Shown: positions 1 to 7,441 of the stretch, piece by piece | Layout of the letters: every line of letters starts with the position of its first letter | How positions within the stretch are numbered: the first letter of the stretch is position 1 | Origin: CALEUX01 sp037439945 | Lineage (GTDB): Bacteria; Bacteroidota; Bacteroidia; Bacteroidales; Marinilabiliaceae | Direction of reading: 5' to 3' | Assembly: GCA_037439945.1 (NCBI GenBank) | Contig: JBBIVA010000025.1 | Coordinates: forward strand, 1-32,568 | DNA length: 32,568 bases | The notes under the pieces: model-generated | Told to the model about the DNA's origin: nothing | Database searches by the model: none | What the model saw: the letters and a program-made list of their open reading frames with translations, nothing else | Made by a program: the position numbers and the translations under genes

Positions 1-53
1 TAATCCCGGCTAAGTCATTAGTTCATTGCCTTTCTAATGACTAATCCGGGTTA
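1..53 (+). repeat. Hairpin repeat, copy 1 (gene-breakpoint repeat)
   Basis: An imperfect inverted repeat. The left arm (1-21, starting TAATCCCGG and ending GTCATTAG) pairs with the right arm (34-53, starting CTAATGAC and ending CCGGGTTA) around a roughly 12-base loop containing TTCATTGCC. The first 50 bases match 23060-23109 with a single difference (position 13). The window begins on the first base of the repeat, which would fit a contig broken at a multi-copy element. The repeat directly abuts the 3' end of a decayed DUF3137 gene. No transposase or ORF lies inside it. A MITE-like or REP-like element is an inference. Confidence 0.75.
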
Positions 54-951
54 AATAAAAAATACATAAACCCAATATCTTGTAAATTGTACCACCGAAC
101 CAAATATTTTTGGTTCATATAGATTATCATTAATACTTTGGGCACAAAAAACTCTGGACCCAATAAATGAAAAATGAGTTTCGCAATTATAATTTATTTT
201 AATGCGCAAAATTGCTTCCATAATTGCTGGTGTGAGTATATACCTGGCTTAAACCTGATTGTTTGAGTGTACTACAAATTCTTTTTCGAATTCAATATTT
301 CTGATTTTACAAGAGGCGTCGGTACAGAGAAGTTTTGAAATTTTTTACCGGATTTTCCAAATACCTTCTCAGCAAAGTTAGGAGATATGAAAGTTCATTC
401 GTTAAAGTTTTTATTAAAGTCGCCATGAAAAAAAGCCCCCTGAAAATAGTAACCCTGTGTTCCTGCCTTCGGCCTTTTATGTCATAAGTAACCTATTGAG
501 TATGTAGTTCCGAACGCTCAAAATCAATTTTATCTATATATGCCTTTTACAAAGTGATCATCTTTATATTTATCAAATTGTTTGCGGAATATACCACTGT
601 TTCGATAAATATCGGGTCATACTAATCCGTTAGGATTATACGCCCAGGTCGGGTTCACGGCTTTAACCATTTTGGTTACAACGGTTGCCTTAAAATCGAT
701 TCTGAATTTTATATATAGCCTGTTTGTTTTAATTAGTTGGATAAAAAGAACTACAACGAACCCAACAACCAACATTATAAGTAATGCCAGAATTAAACCT
801 GTACTTTTACTAGTTATTATAACAAGCAAAACGGTTAAAATAAAACAGGCTGTAATAACACAATTTTTTGCTATCAGCTTTTTTCTCAGCTTGTTTAACG
901 GGGAAGACGGCGTTCAGTAGTTTGGGAGAATAGGTTGTTAATATCCTGCAT
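54..951 (-). pseudogene. DUF3137-family membrane protein, decayed remnant
   Basis: Read on the minus strand, a start codon at 951, 7 bases after the lemA stop, opens MQDINNLFSQTTERRLPR and then shifts frame into LNKLRKKLIA, two hydrophobic helices and AVNPTWAYNPNG. After an in-frame stop at about 617 the homology continues as IYRNSGIFRKQFDKYKDDHF, IDFERSELHTQ, VTYDIKGRR, FHGDFNKNF, EFEKEFVVHSNNQV, ARYILTPAIMEAIL and finally NDNLYEPKIFGSVVQF. These pieces are collinear with DUF3137 proteins, which commonly neighbour lemA. At least four stops and three or more frame changes interrupt it, and the last roughly 25 codons of the family are missing where the repeat at 1-53 begins. Recognition is from memory of the family and was not checked by a search. 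The remnant cannot make a full protein. Confidence 0.8.
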
Positions 952-958
952 AATATTA

Positions 959-1516
959 TTATTCAGGATTTAAAAGGTTTTTTACATTTATGTTTTGCAT
1001 CTCGGTTTTCGGAACTTCAAAAACAGTTTTACGCCTTAAACCCATTATGCCTGCCAGCATGTTTCCCGGAAAAGTTTCAATGCCGGTGTTAAAGCCTGCG
1101 ACAACCGCATTATAAGACCTTCGGGCTGCCGAAATTTGAGATTCAATTTCATTAAGTGTGCGTTGTAAATTTAAAAAGTTCTCGTTGGCTTTAAGTTCAG
1201 GGTAATTTTCAACTGAAACCATGATACCATTTAAGGCTTTGGAAATCTGGTTATCAATGGAAACCTTTTCGTTGGCCAATAATGTTCCTGAATTTGCCCT
1301 GGCCCTAAGTTGTGTAACTTTTTTAAGCAGTTCTTTTTCGTGAAGTGCATATTGCTGAACAGTCGCAACCAAATTTGGAATAATGTCATAACGTTTTTTT
1401 AACTGTACATCAATACCACCAAAAGCGTTGTCAACCTCATTCTTTTTTCTGATTAGGCCGTTATAAATAAAAACAATTACAATAACGATAATTAAACCTG
1501 CAAATATTAAAATCAT
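959..1516 (-). CDS. lemA: LemA family membrane-anchored protein
   Basis: LemA-family protein of 185 residues from the ATG at 1516. A start at 1600 is possible, but it would put 28 residues of unlikely sequence before the usual LemA beginning. One N-terminal transmembrane helix (about residues 3-18) is followed by the family hallmark NEVDNAFGGIDVQLKKRYD, then IPNLVATVQQYALHE and a long helical bundle. The C-terminal part AARRSYNAVVAGFNTGIETFP is also typical. LemA proteins expose a helical domain outside the cytoplasmic membrane and their biochemical role is not settled. The gene was followed by a DUF3137 partner that is now a pseudogene, so this lemA may have lost its usual companion. The protein itself looks intact. 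Confidence 0.93.
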   Translation of the reverse strand: MILIFAGLIIVIVIVFIYNGLIRKKNEVDNAFGGIDVQLKKRYDIIPNLVATVQQYALHEKELLKKVTQLRARANSGTLLANEKVSIDNQISKALNGIMVSVENYPELKANENFLNLQRTLNEIESQISAARRSYNAVVAGFNTGIETFPGNMLAGIMGLRRKTVFEVPKTEMQNINVKNLLNPE

Positions 1517-1734
1517 AACACTCTTTTTTTTATTAGAATAAATATACCAAATTGTGAAAAGCCGAACAATAAATAATTTGCTACAGAAAGAAATTGGCAT
1601 TATTTTGTATTAGTAATCTGTAATATACAATTAAAAAGAACCGGTTTTTCAGTTGTTTATAAGGAAATAATTGGATGGTTCTTCCCAATTTTATTAATGC
1701 CATTATCCTGATTTTAAAAAGTTAAACAGATATT

Positions 1735-1742
1735 TAAGTTTG
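1735..1742 (+). promoter_or_regulatory. Possible upstream -7 element for aspA
   Basis: TAAGTTTG matches the Bacteroidota -7 consensus TAnnTTTG. It belongs to a 12-base word (TAAGTTTGTATT) repeated exactly 96 bases further on at 1831-1842. No convincing -33 TTTG was found. The distance to the aspA start (about 130 bases) would give a long leader. It could be a duplicated promoter or chance. Confidence 0.25.
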
Positions 1743-1830
1743 TATTCATGTATAGTTGCAATTAACAAAACTGTTCGGTTCATTTTATTGTTTATGAAGG
1801 CATAATGTATTTATAACTAAAAATAATGGG

Positions 1831-1838
1831 TAAGTTTG
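1831..1838 (+). promoter_or_regulatory. Likely -7 promoter element of aspA
   Basis: TAAGTTTG fits the Bacteroidota -7 consensus TAnnTTTG and lies 34 bases before the aspA start codon, giving a leader of about 30 bases. The -33 region (about 1808-1813) reads ATTTAT, a weak match. Apart from this and the upstream copy of the same word, nothing else stands out in the 1517-1872 spacer. Confidence 0.45.
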
Positions 1839-1872
1839 TATTTTAAGAATTAAACTGCATAAAGCCTATTTA

Positions 1873-3354
1873 ATGGATAAACCTACAACTTTATCAAAAG
1901 TTATTTACAGGGAAGAAACAGATTCTTTAGGCTCAATGATGGTTCCGGCTGATGCTTTGTATGGGATTCATTCAATGAGGGCTGTTGAAAATTTTCCTGA
2001 TAAAACCCCATTTCAGTTTGAATGGTATAAAGCCATGGGTGTAGTTAAGCTGGCTTGTTATAATGCTTACAAAAGTTTTAAAAAGGAGGCTCTGCAAAAA
2101 TATTGTGAAAAAGATTTACCAATAACTTTTATTAAAGATGAAGTAATTGACACTTTAATAAAAAATTCGGCAAAAGTTTCCGATGGAGAATGGTTTGATC
2201 AGTTTGTTATTCCGGCAATTCAAGGGGGGGCAGGTACCAGCATAAACATGAATGTAAATGAGATTATTGCCAATTTATCGTTAAAAGACCTGGGAAGAAA
2301 TTTAGGTGATTATTCACATGTTGACCCAATTGAGCATGCAAATGTTTATCAATCAACCAATGATGTTGTGCCAACGGCACTAAAAGTTGCAGTAATGCGC
2401 CTGCTGATGCGCCTTGAAAACGCAATTAACCTTAACAGGGAATTAATAGAAAATGCTGAAGGTAGTTGCAGAAATGTTCTGCGTCAGGGGTATACACAAA
2501 TGCAGGGAGCAATTCCAACCTCATATGATAAACTGTTTAGTTCGTACAATAATGCTTTATCACGCGATTGGTGGAGAGTTTCAAAATGTCTTGAAAGGAT
2601 TAAGGAGGTAAATTTAGGGGGGGGAGCTTTAGGTACAGGATTATCAATTCCACGGTATTTTATTGTAAATGTGGTTGGTGAGCTTCAAAAACTAACCGGT
2701 TTACCACTAACCCGAAGTGAAAATTTACCCGATGCAACGTCTAATCTCGATAGCCTTGTAGAAGTACACGCCACATTAAAGGCACATGCTGTTAACCTTG
2801 AAAAAATATCATCGGACATAAGGTTACTGGGAGCTGATTTATTTGTTAACAGGGAAGTGCTAATCCCCGCAAAGCAGGTTGGGAGCTCCATAATGCCGGG
2901 CAAGGTAAATCCGGTAATATCTGAGTATATTATTAGTTCTGTACACAAGGTTTACGCCAATGATATGTTGATCAGTAATTTGTGCGGACAGGGATGTCTT
3001 GATTTAAATGCCTATCTTCCTGTTATTGGCCATTCTCTGGTTGAAAGCGTGTTACTTTTGATTAATGCCAATGAAGCATCTGTAAACGGAATTTTTCGAG
3101 ATTTAAGTTTACCAAAAAAATCTGGTTTTGATGGACCGGTTTACTTTAACCCATCAATAGTTACTGCCCTATCACCGTATATTGGTTACCATAAGGCAGG
3201 TCTGCTGGCCAAAGAAATGAAGCAAAGAAATTGTTCTGTTTTTAGTGCCAATAATGCACTTAAAGTGATTGCCGAAGAAAGACTCAATGAAATAATGCTT
3301 CCGCAAAATTTGTTAAAACTAGGGTATAGTATTAATGATGTGTTAATGAAATGA
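1873..3354 (+). CDS. aspA: Aspartate ammonia-lyase (aspartase)
   Basis: Member of the aspartase/fumarase superfamily, predicted to convert L-aspartate to fumarate and ammonia in the cytoplasm. The N-terminus has VPADALYGIHSMRAVENFP, close to the aspartase start VPADAYYGVHTLRAxENF. The conserved blocks follow in order: NVYQSTNDVVPTA, GYTQMQGAIPTS and the superfamily signature GSSIMPGKVNP with the flexible-loop serine. At 493 residues it is slightly longer than typical aspartases (about 470). The nearby hydF suggests ammonia supply for H-cluster assembly, because the bridging dithiomethylamine needs nitrogen and aspA-like genes are, as I recall, found in some hydrogenase maturation operons. That functional link is inference. 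Fumarase or another superfamily activity is less likely given the N-terminus. Confidence 0.88.
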   Translation: MDKPTTLSKVIYREETDSLGSMMVPADALYGIHSMRAVENFPDKTPFQFEWYKAMGVVKLACYNAYKSFKKEALQKYCEKDLPITFIKDEVIDTLIKNSAKVSDGEWFDQFVIPAIQGGAGTSINMNVNEIIANLSLKDLGRNLGDYSHVDPIEHANVYQSTNDVVPTALKVAVMRLLMRLENAINLNRELIENAEGSCRNVLRQGYTQMQGAIPTSYDKLFSSYNNALSRDWWRVSKCLERIKEVNLGGGALGTGLSIPRYFIVNVVGELQKLTGLPLTRSENLPDATSNLDSLVEVHATLKAHAVNLEKISSDIRLLGADLFVNREVLIPAKQVGSSIMPGKVNPVISEYIISSVHKVYANDMLISNLCGQGCLDLNAYLPVIGHSLVESVLLLINANEASVNGIFRDLSLPKKSGFDGPVYFNPSIVTALSPYIGYHKAGLLAKEMKQRNCSVFSANNALKVIAEERLNEIMLPQNLLKLGYSINDVLMK

Positions 3355-3520
3355 TAAGGAACTTTCGTTTTTTGCAGGTTTGTTTTTAAATTCAAATAAA
3401 TATTTATAAAAATAAGGTTACAAGTACAAATTTGTTGTAATTAAAAACCTTAAGTATTGATTTTTCCCGGTGGTGTATAGGGCCAAGATATTATTTATTA
3501 ATTTAAAAAATCCTTTTATT

Positions 3521-3892
3521 ATGAGATTAGGTGTGTTTTCAATTAGTCTTAACGTTAAAGATATTAAAGTTTCCAAAATATTTTATGAGAACCTTGGATT
3601 TGCCGTTTTTGGAGGCAATATTGAGCAAAACTGGCTTATAATGAAGAATGGTAATTCAATTATCGGGCTTTTTCAGGGGATGTTTGAAAAAAATATACTG
3701 ACCTTTAATCCCGGTTGGGATGAGAATGCCAAAAAACTTGAAACATTCTCTGATATTAGAGAAATACAGAAACACCTTAAAGGCAAAGGGGTTAAATTTG
3801 AGTCAGAAGCTAACGAAACGGATAAAGGACCGGCAAGTTTTATAATTAATGATCCTGACGGAAATCCTATCCTTGTTGACCAACATGTGTAG
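3521..3892 (+). CDS. VOC-family (glyoxalase/bleomycin-resistance fold) protein
   Basis: Single-domain vicinal-oxygen-chelate protein of 123 residues. The ATG at 3521 is preferred over 3470 because it gives the normal VOC start MRLGVFSISLNVKDI. The paired beta-alpha-beta-beta-beta modules are visible: the first has SKIFYENLGFAVFGG and the second ends NDPDGNPILVDQH, a standard VOC terminus. The first metal-ligand position, usually His or Gln near the first strand, appears to be Ser here, so metal-dependent catalysis is doubtful. The substrate cannot be predicted. It stands alone between aspA and hydF with spacers of roughly 170 and 210 bases, so co-transcription is uncertain. Confidence 0.85.
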   Translation: MRLGVFSISLNVKDIKVSKIFYENLGFAVFGGNIEQNWLIMKNGNSIIGLFQGMFEKNILTFNPGWDENAKKLETFSDIREIQKHLKGKGVKFESEANETDKGPASFIINDPDGNPILVDQHV

Positions 3893-3992
3893 AAATAATT
3901 TACATAATATTAAGTATTAGCGAAAGAGTTTGAAACAAAATTTCAAATCGATTAAGTTTATCAGTTGAAAAAAAAGAGGCAGTATTTTATTG

Positions 3993-4013
3993 GTTATATT
4001 TTAGGAATATAAC
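3993..4013 (+). other. Small perfect hairpin upstream of hydF
   Basis: GTTATATT and AATATAAC form an 8-base perfect inverted repeat around TTAGG, about 87 bases before hydF. The stem is entirely A/T-rich apart from its closing pair and no T-run follows, so it is a poor terminator. It could be a weak operator or chance. Confidence 0.3.
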
Positions 4014-4099
4014 ATAAGGTGTTCATTGTCGATAAGTTATTGTTGCCTTACAAAAGATGCTGATATCTGAAAAAGGGTAATTAATTAATAATAAGAATA

Positions 4100-5317
4100 A
4101 TGGCACGCGACAGACGACCACATATTGGTATTTACGGTAAAAGAAACAATGGTAAAAGTACAATTATAAACCGGTTAGCTGGTCAGGATGTTGCAATAGT
4201 GAGCAATATTGCAGGCACCACAACCGATCCGGTTAAAAAATCGTTTGAAATAACAGGTTTTGGTCCGGTTGTTCTGGTCGATACTGCAGGGATTGATGAT
4301 TTTGGTGAATTAGGAAAGAAAAGAATTGATAAAACTATTGATTCCATAAAAATAATTGACCTGGCGCTTTTAGTCATTACAGGCAACGAGATGGGTGAGC
4401 ATGAGTTTAACATTATTAATCGCCTTAAAGAATCTGATGTTCCTTTTATAGTGATTAATAATAAAGAAGATCAGGCTAAACTTACCTCCGAAACATCGGA
4501 GAGGTACATCGCCTGTGGTGCCAGAAATGTATTGCCGTTAAGTTTTGAAATGGATACAAGGGTAATAATTGATGTCATAAAGTCTGCAATACCCGAATCG
4601 GCATATAAAACCCCATCTCTGGTTGGTGATTTAATAAAGCAGGGCGATATTGTTTTACTAATAACACCAATTGATATTGAAGCGCCCGAGGGCAGGCTTA
4701 TTTTGCCACAAGTGCAATCCATTCGCGATATTCTTGATAATGATGCTACCTGCATTGTAATTAAAGAAAGGGAAGTTGATGCGTTTTTGCGGAAAACCAA
4801 TATTAAGCCCAATCTGGTCATTACCGACAGCCAGGTGTTCCTAAAGGCCGATGCTTCAATCCCTAAAGATATTCCATTAACCAGTTTCAGTATTTTGCTG
4901 GCACATTTTAAGGGTGATTTTCCCAATTACCTTGCCGGTACACCAAAAATTGGGGAATTAAAAGATGGTGACAGAATCCTGATTTTAGAATCATGCACCC
5001 ACCATGTATCATGCGACGATATTGGACGGGTTAAAATTCCCAGGTGGATATCAAATTTTACAGGTAAGCAATTACAATTTGAAGTTGTTGCCGGGCTTGA
5101 TAAAATTCCTCGTAACATAAATGAGTATTCGCTTGTTGTGCAATGCGGGGGATGCATGATTACACGAAAACAATTGGCAAACCGGCTTAAACCTGCTGTT
5201 GACGCCGGAATACCTGTAACTAACTATGGTATGGCTATAGCCTACACCTTAGGGATTTACCAAAGGGCGGTTGCCCCATTTTTAAAATCTGATAAAATAA
5301 AGGGTGATTATTTGTGA
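4100..5317 (+). CDS. hydF: [FeFe]-hydrogenase maturation GTPase HydF
   Basis: HydF is the GTPase scaffold that receives the 2Fe precursor made with HydE and HydG and delivers it to apo-hydrogenase HydA. The N-terminal Era/TrmE-like GTPase domain has the P-loop GKRNNGKS (13-20), a TTT switch, DTAG (61-64) and NKED (121-124). A central dimerisation domain follows, then the cluster domain with CTHH at 299-302 and DDIGRVKIPRW. The family motif CxHx(46-53)HCxxC is present as C299-T-H301 and QCGGC, so cysteines 299, 349 and 352 are kept but the usual His before the second cysteine is Gln348. Length (405) is normal. HydE, HydG and the hydrogenase itself are not in the window and must lie elsewhere if the pathway works. 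Confidence 0.95.
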   Translation: MARDRRPHIGIYGKRNNGKSTIINRLAGQDVAIVSNIAGTTTDPVKKSFEITGFGPVVLVDTAGIDDFGELGKKRIDKTIDSIKIIDLALLVITGNEMGEHEFNIINRLKESDVPFIVINNKEDQAKLTSETSERYIACGARNVLPLSFEMDTRVIIDVIKSAIPESAYKTPSLVGDLIKQGDIVLLITPIDIEAPEGRLILPQVQSIRDILDNDATCIVIKEREVDAFLRKTNIKPNLVITDSQVFLKADASIPKDIPLTSFSILLAHFKGDFPNYLAGTPKIGELKDGDRILILESCTHHVSCDDIGRVKIPRWISNFTGKQLQFEVVAGLDKIPRNINEYSLVVQCGGCMITRKQLANRLKPAVDAGIPVTNYGMAIAYTLGIYQRAVAPFLKSDKIKGDYL

Positions 5318-5473
5318 GAATTTATTTATAATTCTAAAAATGGCCCTTGTTTAAATTATATATAAAATAAGGATATTGGTGCTAACCATTAGATTATGTG
5401 GAGTTAGGGTTTTTGAAGGATTTAAAATTTCTTCAGTTGATAAATTTCATTTAAAAAACATTTACTTTTTTTA

Positions 5474-5481
5474 TACATTTG
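5474..5481 (+). promoter_or_regulatory. Possible -7 element of the ECF sigma gene
   Basis: TACATTTG fits TAnnTTTG and lies 16 bases before the TTG start codon, implying a very short leader. A -33 element at the proper spacing was not identified. The rest of the 5318-5497 spacer is AT-rich with no other recognisable feature. Confidence 0.4.
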
Positions 5482-5497
5482 TTTTAATAAATTAACA

Positions 5498-6097
5498 TTG
5501 ATTTTGGCAACTTATCAAAGCGAATTAATAAAAACAGGTGATTTAAATGCTTTCGGGGAATTTTTCCGGAATAATTATTCACGTTTATTAAAATATTGTC
5601 AGCTTTTTATTAAGAATACAAACATAGCTGAGGATTTGGTGCAGGAAACCTTTGTAAGTTTGTGGGAAAAACGAAAAAACCTTGACTCGGAAAGATCAAT
5701 TGAATCGTTGTTATTTGTTAGCTTAAGGAACCGATGTTTAAATTATTTACGTGATGAAAATTATTTAAAGTATAGGACTGAAGAATTTAACAGCGACAAA
5801 ATAGAACAATTACAATACCTGGCCCATTGGGATTATTTGTGGGAAGAGGATTTATCCATGGAGGAAAGACTGGTACAGGAAATAAACAAAGCCATAGAAA
5901 AACTTCCCCAAAAATGCCGGCTGATTTTTATTCTTGCAAAACTTGACGGGCTAAAAAACAGGGAAGTGGCCATCAAACTCGGAATTTCAACTAAAGCCGT
6001 TGAGAAGCAATTGGCCATTGCCAGGAAAAAGATATCAGAACAACTCGATGAAAATTATCCGCTTGGGTTTGTTTTATTTTTTCTTTGGTTTTGTTAA
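5498..6097 (+). CDS. ECF-type RNA polymerase sigma-70 factor
   Basis: Extracytoplasmic-function sigma factor of the Bacteroidota PUL type. Region 2 covers about residues 20-90 and includes YCQLFIKNTNIAEDLVQETF and the LRNRCLNYLRD helix. Region 4 (about 125-180) includes LPQKCRLIFILAKLDGLKNR and the recognition part LGISTKAVEKQL. The tail ends in a hydrophobic stretch (FVLFFLWF), as often seen in these factors. No in-frame ATG lies before region 2, so the TTG at 5498 is the likely start. With the FecR gene downstream and the STN domain of SusC, it should activate this PUL when the inducing glycan binds SusC. Confidence 0.93.
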   Translation: MILATYQSELIKTGDLNAFGEFFRNNYSRLLKYCQLFIKNTNIAEDLVQETFVSLWEKRKNLDSERSIESLLFVSLRNRCLNYLRDENYLKYRTEEFNSDKIEQLQYLAHWDYLWEEDLSMEERLVQEINKAIEKLPQKCRLIFILAKLDGLKNREVAIKLGISTKAVEKQLAIARKKISEQLDENYPLGFVLFFLWFC

Positions 6098-6342
6098 ATA
6101 ATGCCAAATATCAGTTTTGGTATATTGCTTTCACATTTTTTATCAATTTTTTTTGGAAACCAATACACTGTAATTTAAAAGTGCATTGAAAGTTTGGTCA
6201 GGCTAATAGTTATAAAATTGCGCGTTAGCAGGATTGATTGTTTGGTTTTTTAGTAAGTAATACAAACCCGAAATAAATTTTAATAAATTTTTGGTAGGGT
6301 TTTTTTTATTTATTGTGTACTCCTTTTAGAAATAATATTCAA

Positions 6343-7356
6343 ATGAATGAAATTAAAACAATAATAGAAAAGTACCTGGCAGGAAATGCTAACGCTGACG
6401 AACAGAAGGGGATACTAAAGTTTATAAGATCGGGTAAAGAAAACCAGGATTTTTTCTATGAAATTAAGAGTGAATGGGAAAAAAGTAGAAATAAATCTTT
6501 TTCATTAAAGGAGTGGGAAGCCTGGACTAAGGTAAAAGGAAGAATTGATAATTCCACAAAAATGCTGAATGTATCAAAATGGAAAATCAATGCTTATAAA
6601 ATAGCTTCATCAGTAGCACTGCTGTTACTGTTAACAGTTGTGGCCTCAACATTTATTTTGAACAGGCAAAAAGTTTTTGTATCAACGCGTGCAGGTCAAA
6701 ACCTTAACATTCTGCTACCTGATAATTCCACTATTGTATTAAACAGTTCATCATCGCTTGAATATCATCCATTACTATATGCCTTTAGCCGAGAAGTTAA
6801 TTTAAAAGGTGAGGCATTTTTTGATATTGCCAAAAGTAAAAAGCCTTTTAAAGTAAAAAGTGATGAATTATATGTTAGGGTTTTAGGTACAAAATTTATT
6901 GTTAGTGCCTATGATGAGTATAATAAATACAGAGTGGTACTTGAGGAAGGTTCTGTTAACCTTGCACTGGAATCCAAATGCGGCTGGTCACTTACTCTAA
7001 AGCCGGGCCAAAAGGCTGATATTGACAAAGGTAGTTTAAGCTGTGATGTTGAGCATGTTAATACTTTACTTTATACTTCATGGACAAACGGGGTTTTATA
7101 TTTTTACGATTCCCCAATGTCTGACCTAGCAAGAAATCTGGAGTTGAGATATGGAATAAATATTCAGTTCGATGATCCAAAAATTAAAGAATTTATTATG
7201 AGTACAACCATCCGTAATGAATCACTCGAACAGGTTCTTGATTTAATTCATAAGGTTTTACCTGTAAATATTTTTACTAAACATGGCAGAATTGTGATTT
7301 CACTCGATGAAGTCAGGTATAAGAAATACATAACGAAAAGTAAACAAAGCTCATAA
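6343..7356 (+). CDS. FecR-family anti-sigma factor
   Basis: Inner-membrane anti-sigma regulator, 337 residues from the ATG at 6343; an upstream ATG at 6313 would add ten atypical residues. The cytoplasmic N-terminus (MNEIKTIIEKYLAGNANADE) should bind the ECF sigma factor. One transmembrane helix lies at about 86-106. The periplasmic FecR domain follows, with STRAGQNLNILLPDNSTIVL, EVNLKGEAFFDIAK and LGTKFIVSAYD. The C-terminal DUF4974-like part contains YFYDSPMSDLARNLELRYGI and should contact the STN domain of the neighbouring SusC. A spacer of about 245 bases separates it from the sigma gene. That spacer has no gene, only AT-rich sequence. Confidence 0.93.
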   Translation: MNEIKTIIEKYLAGNANADEQKGILKFIRSGKENQDFFYEIKSEWEKSRNKSFSLKEWEAWTKVKGRIDNSTKMLNVSKWKINAYKIASSVALLLLLTVVASTFILNRQKVFVSTRAGQNLNILLPDNSTIVLNSSSSLEYHPLLYAFSREVNLKGEAFFDIAKSKKPFKVKSDELYVRVLGTKFIVSAYDEYNKYRVVLEEGSVNLALESKCGWSLTLKPGQKADIDKGSLSCDVEHVNTLLYTSWTNGVLYFYDSPMSDLARNLELRYGINIQFDDPKIKEFIMSTTIRNESLEQVLDLIHKVLPVNIFTKHGRIVISLDEVRYKKYITKSKQSS

Positions 7357-7373
7357 GTCCCTTTAAATAAAAA

Positions 7374-7399
7374 CAGGGATGTGTTGCAGCACATCCCTG
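7374..7399 (+). terminator. Perfect hairpin between fecR and susC
   Basis: CAGGGATGTG and CACATCCCTG form a perfect 10-base stem around TTGCAG, 17 bases after the fecR stop and 42 bases before the susC start. A T-rich run (CATTTTTTTTG) comes only after an 11-base gap, so it is a weak intrinsic terminator at best. It may act as an attenuator or an RNA-stability element at the susC 5' end. Confidence 0.5.
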
Positions 7400-7441
7400 A
7401 AAAATGGTTCATTTTTTTTGTTTAACTCAACGCACAAATCT

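Noticed and set aside
672..920. 82-codon plus-strand open frame
   Set aside because: It is antisense to the DUF3137 remnant, whose collinear homology on the minus strand explains the open reading.
3993..4013. Terminator of the VOC gene
   Set aside because: The stem is almost wholly A/T and lacks a T-run; kept only as a low-confidence hairpin.
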